Below are positions 1-4,607 of a DNA stretch of 5,726 bases, in pieces. This DNA comes from an uncultured Eubacteriales bacterium (GTDB lineage: Bacteria > Bacillota > Clostridia > UMGS1840). The notes under the pieces were generated by a model that was not told where the DNA came from, made no database searches, and was given only the letters and a program-made list of their open reading frames with translations. Location of the stretch: contig USLP01000102.1 of assembly GCA_900555525.1 (NCBI GenBank), positions 1-5,726 of the forward strand. Reading direction: 5' to 3'. The translations under genes were made by a program, and so were the position numbers. How positions within the stretch are numbered: position 1 is the first letter of the stretch; every line of letters starts with the position of its first letter.

Positions 1-555
1 TTCTATCGTTTCCTCTCTCCACGCGCCGGTATCTACCATCATATCCAGTCCTTCCTGGGTCAGTGACATATTGTCCTCCAGATAGAACACCGGTGTACCT
101 TCCATACTGCGCATTTCACTTTCCTTTATCACCATATAAGGAGCCTGTTCTTTTAAGCCATCCAACATTACCTGCAGAAGTTCCGGTTTCAACTGTGTGA
201 CCACGGTGTCATTCTCCGCCACCGAGATACTTGTGGAGCCGTCATCCGCTGTCCCTTTATAGAAGATCGTAAGCGGGTGATAATCCGTCGTCACCTGCTC
301 CCACACTTCCCAGTCTTCTGCCGGATAGCTGAAACTGAACTTTCCATCACTTAAGCTCTCCAGTTCCATTCCCTGCAGATCTGCCAGCTCGATCACCGGA
401 TATTGGGAAGTCTGTACCCGATTCCGGACCAAAGGGATCACTTTTGCCGCCGTAACTATCACAGCCACAACGATCAGGGCAAGCACAATTCTGCTGCCCA
501 TGGACTCTCCTATCGCTTTTTTGCCCTGGTTTATCTCTTTGTTTTCGTTTCTCAT
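1..555 (-). CDS. Membrane-anchored protein of unknown function, 3' end outside window
   Basis: An open frame runs from an ATG at 553-555 to the left edge without a stop (185 codons), so the C-terminus is missing. The start is supported by AAGGGAG at 566-572, ten bases upstream. The first 18 residues are polar and charged (MRNENKEINQGKKAIGESMG), followed by one hydrophobic segment at about residues 22-42 (RIVLALIVVAVIVTAAKVIP). This suggests a type II membrane protein with its bulk outside the cell. The outer part begins with a motif like FSFSYPAEDWEVW and is rich in beta-strand-like stretches. It resembles small extracytoplasmic domains that follow a single anchor, but I do not recognise the family. 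An intrinsic-terminator hairpin ends only about 20 bases before the start codon, so expression probably depends on read-through or attenuation. Half of its leucines are CTG, unlike the genes at the right end of the window. Confidence 0.85.
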   Translation of the reverse strand, partial: MRNENKEINQGKKAIGESMGSRIVLALIVVAVIVTAAKVIPLVRNRVQTSQYPVIELADLQGMELESLSDGKFSFSYPAEDWEVWEQVTTDYHPLTIFYKGTADDGSTSISVAENDTVVTQLKPELLQVMLDGLKEQAPYMVIKESEMRSMEGTPVFYLEDNMSLTQEGLDMMVDTGAWREETIE

Positions 556-718
556 ATGTAATTTTCTCCCTTATAAAAAATCACATTCCAGAAAGCTTTC
601 ACTCCTTCTGGAATGTGTCATTTACAAACTTGAATTTGTTAATTAGAATTGCTCTCAAAACAACAATTATCTTAACATTCCCCAAATACACTCCAGTAAT
701 GTTAGTGCAAGGGAGATC
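556..718 (-). promoter_or_regulatory. Possible attenuator-type leader of the leftmost gene
   Basis: This stretch separates the terminator after the MATE remnant from the leftmost gene. I see no convincing gene in it. On the minus strand it can form a hairpin with arms TAACATT/AATGTTA (673-679 with 698-704) and then an intrinsic terminator (575-617) just before the ribosome binding site. Two upstream segments resemble the 3' arm of that terminator and could pair with its 5' arm instead: CTGGAGTGT (688-696) and GGGGAATGT (675-683). A third segment, TCTCCCTT (709-716), is complementary over 8 bases to the ribosome-binding region AAGGGAGA (565-572). A TATACT box at 724-729 could be a -10 element, but its -35 is poor. 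I do not recognise any known riboswitch or T-box consensus. The leader role is an inference from pairing potential. Confidence 0.35.
575..617 (-). terminator. Intrinsic terminator directly upstream of the leftmost gene
   Basis: Perfect 12-bp arms CACATTCCAGAA and TTCTGGAATGTG (606-617 and 582-593) enclose a 12-base loop. On the minus strand they are followed after one base by six T (575-580). It ends within a few bases of the AAGGGAG ribosome binding site of the gene at 1-555. No promoter can fit between hairpin and gene, so this is better explained as an attenuator than as an ordinary gene end. The preceding gene already has its own terminator at 759-800. Confidence 0.8.
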
Positions 719-723
719 CGTAA

Positions 724-729
724 AGTATA
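724..729 (-). promoter_or_regulatory. Weak candidate -10 box for the leader
   Basis: The minus strand reads TATACT here, one mismatch from the consensus TATAAT. The best -35 candidate at a normal spacing is TTAATA, which is poor. It is listed because some promoter is needed between the terminator at 759-800 and the gene at 1-555. It is the best position I can find. Confidence 0.2.
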
Positions 730-758
730 TTCCAATGGACATCAATGTATTAAGGCAT

Positions 759-800
759 AAAAAAACTCACACAGGCAGATGTAAATCTGCTTGTATGAGT
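759..800 (-). terminator. Strong intrinsic terminator after the MATE remnant
   Basis: On the minus strand, 16-base arms ACTCATACAAGCAGAT (785-800) and ATCTGCCTGTGTGAGT (765-780) pair throughout, with two G-U pairs, around a TTAC loop. Seven T follow (759-765, overlapping the arm end). It lies about 40 bases after the MATE stop codon. The plus strand lacks a T-tract after the hairpin, so it acts leftward only. Confidence 0.88.
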
Positions 801-840
801 ATAATAAAACAGGGTTTTAGTTGAATGAGTCTGTTAATTT

Positions 841-1731
841 TTAAGCCAAAGTATCCTTAGACCAGGATTTTCTTAGTGCCACATAAGAAATGACAAAGTT
901 TGCAAGCCAGCCTGCCGGTACAGCAAGCCAAACAAAGGCAATATCGAAACGAGGCGCAAAAATCAATGCTACGGACAAACGAATTGCAAGGTTAACCATA
1001 TTTGCAATTAAAAACGGTCGCATATTTCCGATTCCACGAAGAACACCGTCTGTTGCCATTTTAATGCCCATAATTATGAAAAAGTAGCCAATCCATTTCA
1101 TATAATCACCGGACACTTGATACGCTAATTCCGTTCCGTCTTTTCCTAAGAAAAGCGAAGAAATTTGTGTGTGCATTGTTTCAATAACTATAAAGGCAAG
1201 AACGGCAAAGCATGCATCCAACAGTAATGCGGCACGGTAACCTTTCTTAATGCGGCTGATTTTTCCGGCACCGAGATTTTGCGAAACAAATGGTGACACG
1301 GCATTTCCGATGGATACAAATATCAGCGAAAAAACATTTTCAACTCTCATCGTTGCCGCATATCCTGCGAGTGCTTGCGTGCCAAACGGATTTACAACCG
1401 CTTGCACAATCATCATACCGATTGATACGGTTGATTGTTGAAGGATAGACGGAACGGCGATTTTAAGCATTGTACGCAGTTCTTTTTTGTCAAACCAATG
1501 AAACAAACCTGCATATTTTCGCATACGGTAAAGAAAAATCAAAAGCGAAAGTACGGCTGAAATACCTTGTGCAATTAGAGTGGCAAGAGCTGCACCGAAT
1601 ACTCCGAGTTTAAGACCTCTCACCATCCAAAGGTCCATAATGATATTCAAAACAGACGAAAATATTAAAAGCCATAACGGGATTTTTGATTCACCGATTG
1701 AAGTGAACATTGTTGACAGAATATTATACAT
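841..1731 (-). pseudogene. MATE-family efflux transporter, N-terminal part missing
   Basis: The 296-residue open frame matches the C-terminal two thirds of MATE (multi-antimicrobial extrusion) transporters, which export drugs or metabolites using Na+ or H+ gradients and normally have about 450 residues and 12 helices. The start of the frame, MYNILSTMFTSIGESKIPL, corresponds to the family segment around the fifth helix (typically YNxLxxxxxGxGDSKxPL). About eight membrane segments follow, including the stretch AVPSILQQSTVSIGMM that opens the second bundle and the conserved GNAVSPFVSQNLGAG. Upstream in frame, SFLF still looks like MATE sequence, but a TGA stop follows at 1747-1749 and no remnant of helices 1-4 is seen before the upstream gene. 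There is no ribosome binding site before the ATG at 1729-1731. This is most simply a 5'-truncated pseudogene. Expression of a half transporter from the promoter-like sequence at the break is possible but unlikely to give a working pump. Confidence 0.8.
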
Positions 1732-1750
1732 AAATAAAAAACTTCGTCAA
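1723..1750 (-). promoter_or_regulatory. Near-consensus sigma-A-like promoter at the MATE break
   Basis: The minus strand carries TTGACG (1745-1750) and TATAAT (1723-1728) separated by 16 bp. The -10 box is formed by the codons for Tyr-Asn of the conserved MATE motif, directly after the ATG at 1729-1731. Transcription would start around 1716, inside the transporter remnant, with no clear ribosome binding site for a later Met. The match is good, but it may be accidental, created when the truncation joined a TTGACG to an existing TATAAT. Confidence 0.5.
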
Positions 1751-1771
1751 GCGTTTTTCAAGGCTTTAACG

Positions 1772-1799
1772 AAAAAAGCCCGTGTTTTAAACGAGCTTT
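1772..1799 (-). terminator. Intrinsic terminator of the two-gene unit
   Basis: On the minus strand AAAGCTCGT (1791-1799) pairs with ACGGGCTTT (1775-1783) with one G-U pair around a seven-base loop, and the T-tract spans 1772-1777. It begins 12 bases after the stop codon of the 180-aa protein gene. It would end the transcript that starts near 4406. Confidence 0.8.
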
Positions 1800-1810
1800 C
1801 GGTCATTTTT

Positions 1811-2353
1811 TTAATTTTCAGAACTTGAAAGACTTTCCAACTCATCGGGAGTCGGGTCGACTTTAAAATGGTGTGCAAATATATATAATCTTTCCGATTG
1901 ATAAATCATATATACTTTTCTTAAGCACGTTACGAGTTCGTGTTTTGGTACACGCACATCTTTTTGATACCATTCATAAGATTTGCTAAAATCGAAAAGA
2001 TATTCCGAATCGATATACATATGTTTATCAAGATGAATGCCCTCATCAAAGTGAATCTTCTTTTCTTCGATGACTTTTTCTTCAAAATCCGTATCCGGTA
2101 TCGCTGAAAAATCTTTGAAAAAATCTTCATCACGCCCGGTTGTTTGAAAAACATAGTATTCCGTACCTTCGCCGTTAAAATAAGTACCACCATTATAATA
2201 CGGGCATTCCCATTCTTCGGGTATATTTAATTTAAACTCCATATTAGCCAGTGAGCGATAGTCCGTATGGCTACAGCGATAAGAACAAAACCCGCAAAAA
2301 GCGCAAACAGCAACAACTAATATAACAATAGTTATTATCTTAGCTTTTTTCAT
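1811..2353 (-). CDS. Single-pass membrane protein of unknown function, 180 aa
   Basis: The protein starts MKKAKIITIVILVVAVCAFC, a short positive N-terminus followed by one hydrophobic helix (about residues 5-24) with no convincing lipobox or signal-peptidase site. It is probably anchored with its C-terminal 150 residues outside the cell. That domain is acidic and aromatic-rich, begins with a motif like FKLNIPEEWECPYYNGG and ends DELESLSSSEN. I do not recognise the family. Four cysteines at residues 17, 20, 23 and 27 cluster at the outer end of the helix. The start codon lies five bases after the stop of the secreted repeat protein, and the nearest GAGG is about 16 bases upstream inside that gene, so translation is probably coupled to it. 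A terminator follows directly. The tight spacing suggests the two proteins act together, for example with this one as the membrane partner of the secreted one, but that is inference. Confidence 0.85.
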   Translation of the reverse strand: MKKAKIITIVILVVAVCAFCGFCSYRCSHTDYRSLANMEFKLNIPEEWECPYYNGGTYFNGEGTEYYVFQTTGRDEDFFKDFSAIPDTDFEEKVIEEKKIHFDEGIHLDKHMYIDSEYLFDFSKSYEWYQKDVRVPKHELVTCLRKVYMIYQSERLYIFAHHFKVDPTPDELESLSSSEN

Positions 2354-2358
2354 TTTTG

Positions 2359-3846
2359 TTATATTTCAACCTCAATTCGATTATTGTATACATTCATACT
2401 TCCGTTGGTATTCAACCCGTCGGCATATGATATCAACCTATACCCATTCTCAATATAACCAACATTATCAATATAACTAATAGCTATAGAAGTAGCAAAC
2501 CAATTCGGACTTATGTAAACATATTCATAGCTATTCGCCGATATGGTGACAGGACTCGGGATATCATTTAATCCCGTCCAATTTTTTGCGTCATCATAAT
2601 TACACATTTTGCTATTATAATATACCGCTATAGACTTATCTAAAGGATTGCTAACTTTTATTTTCCATTTTCCGTTAACTTTACCTTTGTTTTCTATCTG
2701 AAGATAATTATATACATATGAAATTCTTCTACCGACAGACATATTTCCGTTTGCGTTTAATTCGTTAGCATATACATAATATTCATAATATTTGTTTACA
2801 AATCTTGCGGCAATATGCGTTGCAAAATAATTTTCGGATATATATACGAATTTTGAATCACCATATTCTAAATAGCATATATTTATATCTTTTAAGCCCG
2901 TCCAATTTTTTGCGTCATCTTCATAACACATTTTTGAATTATATTCCAATCTGTAAGACGGATCATAATAATTAGTGAATTGAACAAGCCATTGACTACC
3001 TTTTTTTGTAATTATAGCAATATCGGCGGCAGGCACTAATTTCTTTTCGAAAGTAAAATTTAAAATACTTCTATCTAAATACAATTCATCGGCATACGTG
3101 ACAATTCTATGTCCGTCTTTTATGTAACAAAACGTAATATGTGAAGCCGTACCGTTTCCTGCTATTTGAACAGTTTTGCTTCCCTTGGCGGGAATCTTAA
3201 CCGAATCGATATCCGATAAATTTTGAAATATTTTTGCGTCTGCGGGAGAGCACATTTTCATGTTATACGCAACGTTAATCGGTTTATCCGAATAATTATA
3301 CACAGAAACAGAATGAATGCCGTTCGTTGTAGAATTCAGTTTTAAATACAATGCGTCTGCTACATCGACATTGATTACTACTTTATAATTTTTTACATAG
3401 CCAAGGGATTGAATTGTATAATAAATATTATTTAAAGCATTGAGTATACTGTTAACATCTCTTGAGTGAAAGTCATAATCATCCGACACTTTTATTCTCG
3501 TACTGCTTGAGCTACTCCTTTCAATATCAGCACCGTGTAGAGAGAAGCCCAAATCTTCCTCGTAACACGTTGTATCATTAAACGCATTCGGGTGATAAGT
3601 CTCATATTCAATTTCCCTAAAAGTCTCATCCGAATTCACGAAATCGTATGTAAGGGGAGAATCAACAACTCTGTTTCCGTGTATCGGTGAATAATCACCC
3701 GGAGTGAAATTATCCACCCAAGCGTGCGTCAATAATTCACCGGACAACAAATAGTTCGAACTATTAAACCAAGCAATAGCAGCCCCAACCGTTGTAGATG
3801 CATATGTCTTTGAGATATTCACAGCAACATCATCAAGATCCGGCAT
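2359..3846 (-). CDS. Secreted repeat protein, C-terminal part (495 aa) after a frameshift
   Basis: This frame holds most of a secreted protein whose signal peptide lies in the overlapping frame 3833-4297. The ATG at 3844-3846 has no ribosome binding site. Reading the same frame upstream gives sensible sequence (ILDTYQAAAKQQSQAVADTQ) back to a run of six A, so it is a continuation, not a separate gene. Removing one A gives one protein of 645 residues. Residues 1-150 of this part form an unrecognised domain (motifs LLSGELLTHAW, CYEEDLGFSLHG, KVSDDYDFHSRDVNSI). From about residue 158 come three beta-rich repeats sharing YNxKMC-x4-DAK-x3-L-x-DI; their DAK motifs start at residues 203, 311 and 419, exactly 108 apart. 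Each repeat also ends with a tyrosine-rich stretch and YA-x-(E/G)L. The design suggests a surface or secreted binding protein with Ig-like repeats. I do not recognise it and name no ligand. Confidence 0.8.
   Translation of the reverse strand: MPDLDDVAVNISKTYASTTVGAAIAWFNSSNYLLSGELLTHAWVDNFTPGDYSPIHGNRVVDSPLTYDFVNSDETFREIEYETYHPNAFNDTTCYEEDLGFSLHGADIERSSSSSTRIKVSDDYDFHSRDVNSILNALNNIYYTIQSLGYVKNYKVVINVDVADALYLKLNSTTNGIHSVSVYNYSDKPINVAYNMKMCSPADAKIFQNLSDIDSVKIPAKGSKTVQIAGNGTASHITFCYIKDGHRIVTYADELYLDRSILNFTFEKKLVPAADIAIITKKGSQWLVQFTNYYDPSYRLEYNSKMCYEDDAKNWTGLKDINICYLEYGDSKFVYISENYFATHIAARFVNKYYEYYVYANELNANGNMSVGRRISYVYNYLQIENKGKVNGKWKIKVSNPLDKSIAVYYNSKMCNYDDAKNWTGLNDIPSPVTISANSYEYVYISPNWFATSIAISYIDNVGYIENGYRLISYADGLNTNGSMNVYNNRIEVEI
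2362..2727 (-). repeat. Repeat 3 of three 108-residue protein repeats, C-terminal
   Basis: It covers about residues 374-495. It contains KWKIKVSN, YNSKMC, DDAKNWTGLNDI, EYVYISPNWFATSIA and YADGLNTNGSMN, very close to repeat 2. It has about seven extra residues before YADGL and a short tail to the stop codon. Confidence 0.8.
2728..3051 (-). repeat. Repeat 2 of three 108-residue protein repeats
   Basis: It covers about residues 266-373. It contains QWLVQFTN, YNSKMC, DDAKNWTGLKDI, KFVYISENYFATHIA and YANELNANGNMS. It shares a 23-base DNA identity with repeat 3 (2897-2919 against 2573-2595), exactly 324 bases apart. Confidence 0.8.
3052..3375 (-). repeat. Repeat 1 of three 108-residue protein repeats
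   Basis: It covers about residues 158-265 of the 495-aa part. It carries YNMKMC then SPADAKIFQNLSDID, a lysine-rich strand (VKIPAKGSKTVQI) and HRIVTYADEL. It is the most diverged copy. The edges are approximate, set by matching the strand about 40 residues before each DAK motif. Confidence 0.75.
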
Positions 3847-4297
3847 ACCGTTTTGTTGAGTATCGGCGACTGCTTGACTTTGTTGCTTTGCGGCAGCTTG
3901 ATATGTATCTAAAATGTTTTTTAGTTCCGTCTATCAAAGCGTTTATCTTGTCGATTTCCGCTTGGTCTGTTGCGGTACCCAACATTTGTTGATAATAACA
4001 AATTTGGTCAACTAAGCTTTCGCCGACAGTCTTGCCGGTTTGCTCGATTTCCTCTTTTGTGTCCGGGCTGTATTCGTATTCTTGCAAATCCTTATACTCT
4101 TCGCGAGTAGAAGCAATCAACCTCTCGGTATCTATCGACAAGTTAACGTCGGTTTCTTCGGTTTTTATCTCGGTATCACCCGCATAAGCAAGCGTATTTT
4201 GACCATAAAACAAAAACGTGAGCGTAAAGGAGCATAACAACAAAATTGTCAATGCTAAGGTGGCTAAAGCTTTCAATCTTTTTGATAAGTTTCTCAT
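3833..4297 (-). CDS. Secreted repeat protein, N-terminal part (154 aa) with signal peptide
   Basis: The start at 4295-4297 is well supported by AAGGAG, with GGAG at 4305-4308 seven bases upstream. Residues 1-39 are a typical Gram-positive signal peptide: charged start RNLSKRLK, hydrophobic core LALTILLLCSFTLTFLF, probable cleavage after AYA at residue 39. The mature part is acidic and helical (IDTERLIASTREEYKDLQEY and onward). The real sequence ends near Thr125-Lys126; after the A6 run (3917-3922) this frame gives a basic, unnatural tail that stops at 3833-3835. Reading one base further on, the frame continues into the 495-aa part. The two frames overlap by 14 bases. Either the assembly has one extra A, or the gene is broken here, or expression is switched by slippage in the run. 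A promoter, WalR-like sites and a structured leader lie upstream. Confidence 0.82.
   Translation of the reverse strand: MRNLSKRLKALATLALTILLLCSFTLTFLFYGQNTLAYAGDTEIKTEETDVNLSIDTERLIASTREEYKDLQEYEYSPDTKEEIEQTGKTVGESLVDQICYYQQMLGTATDQAEIDKINALIDGTKKHFRYISSCRKATKSSSRRYSTKRYAGS
3917..3922 (-). other. Probable +1-base frameshift in an A6 run
   Basis: The minus strand has six consecutive A here. With five A, the frame from the signal peptide (INALIDGTK) passes directly into NILDTYQAAAKQQ of the long frame, and no stop occurs until 2359. The position is bracketed by a TAG in the downstream frame just upstream of the run and the TGA of the upstream frame at 3833-3835. It needs a +1 shift, so the AAAAAAC sequence is in the wrong phase to be a classical -1 slippery heptamer. 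Confidence 0.75.
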
Positions 4298-4321
4298 AAC
4301 TCATCTCCTTATAAAAATTTA

Positions 4322-4350
4322 TTAAAAACGCTCAAAGAGCATTTTTCTCC
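4322..4350 (-). promoter_or_regulatory. Leader hairpin containing a six-codon mini-ORF
   Basis: In the leader of the secreted gene, AAAAATGCTC (4337-4346) pairs with GAGCGTTTTT (4324-4333) around a TTT loop, with one G-U pair. The same bases hold ATG CTC TTT GAG CGT TTT TAA, a mini-ORF MLFERF at 4322-4342. GGAG of its AAAGGAG lies four bases upstream of the ATG. The hairpin is followed by a U-rich stretch, so it could act as a weak terminator, and a ribosome on the mini-ORF would melt it. Regulation by this means is inference. Confidence 0.4.
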
Positions 4351-4363
4351 TTTTTCTTAATAT

Positions 4364-4396
4364 GGTGCAATTTATTCGGTATTCAAAAAATTGCCC
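4364..4396 (-). promoter_or_regulatory. Upper leader hairpin of the secreted gene
   Basis: GGGCAATTT (4388-4396) can pair with AAATTGCACC (4364-4373), nine pairs with one bulged base, around a 14-base loop. It lies about 10 bases downstream of the predicted transcription start. It matches no riboswitch class that I know. Confidence 0.35.
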
Positions 4397-4412
4397 AAAA
4401 GCTACTGAAAAC

Positions 4413-4441
4413 ATTTTACCATAAACGGTGGTTTGAGTCAA
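4413..4441 (-). promoter_or_regulatory. Promoter of the secreted repeat protein unit
   Basis: TTGACT (4436-4441) and TAAAAT (4413-4418) are separated by exactly 17 bp, and TGG directly before the -10 adds an extended -10 element. Transcription would start near 4406, giving a leader of about 108 nt. It lies downstream of the terminator of the zinc-ribbon gene and upstream of a well-supported start codon. An alternative further upstream (TTGTAA-16-TAAAAT) overlaps the direct repeats and is weaker. Confidence 0.72.
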
Positions 4442-4471
4442 TGCGAAAAAGCCGAAATTGTATTTTAATGT

Positions 4472-4510
4472 GTTGCATATAGGTTACAAAGCGGTTGCAA
4501 CCATGTTACA
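4472..4510 (-). promoter_or_regulatory. Four 11-bp-spaced TGYAAC repeats, WalR-like operator
   Basis: Read on the minus strand, the sites are TGTAAC (4505-4510), TGCAAC (4494-4499), TGTAAC (4483-4488) and TGCAAC (4472-4477), each separated by five bases, so the period is exactly 11 bp. OmpR-family response regulators bind such direct repeats, one helical turn apart. The WalR (YycF) consensus is TGTWAH-N5-TGTWAH; two of the four sites fit exactly and two differ by one base. The array ends 30 bp upstream of the -35 box, in the same orientation as the promoter, a position suited to activation. WalR is known to control cell-wall enzymes and secreted proteins. The regulator's identity is inferred. 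Confidence 0.6.
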
Positions 4511-4534
4511 TTCTTTCATATAATTTTGTTTTCT

Positions 4535-4590
4535 AAAAAAAACGCCTTAGGCAGTTATCCGAAAAAATCACGAATAACAAGCCTAAGACG
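4535..4590 (-). terminator. Strong intrinsic terminator of the Nif3 / zinc-ribbon operon
   Basis: CGTCTTAGGC (4581-4590) pairs with GCCTAAGGCG (4543-4552) with one G-U pair. The stem extends inward through GTTAT/ATAAC and CG/CG to a T-rich loop. Eight T follow on the minus strand (4535-4542). It starts 18 bases after the stop codon of the zinc-ribbon gene. Confidence 0.92.
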
Positions 4591-4607
4591 GTACTTATCA
4601 ACAAAAA

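Noticed and set aside
582..617. Inverted repeat as an insertion-sequence end
   Set aside because: The arms are close together, there is no transposase and no flanking target duplication. The T-tract after the hairpin fits a terminator.
615..824. Plus-strand ORF of 69 aa between the leftmost gene and the MATE remnant
   Set aside because: It starts with GTG inside a terminator arm, has no ribosome binding site, and its second half is the terminator hairpin at 759-800. The protein has no sensible domain.
841..1731. A functional full-length MATE transporter
   Set aside because: The first four or so helices are missing, an in-frame stop lies just upstream, and no ribosome binding site precedes the ATG.
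1930..2193. Second minus-strand ORF of 87 aa inside the 180-aa gene
   Set aside because: It is an out-of-frame reading of a gene whose start, end and operon position are well supported.
3910..3925. AAAAAAC as a programmed -1 frameshift site
   Set aside because: Joining the two frames needs a +1 shift and the codon phase of the heptamer is that of the downstream frame, so the classical -1 mechanism does not apply.
4472..4510. Short repeats as a CRISPR array
   Set aside because: The units are 6 bases with 5-base gaps, far too short for repeats and spacers. They fit regulator binding sites.
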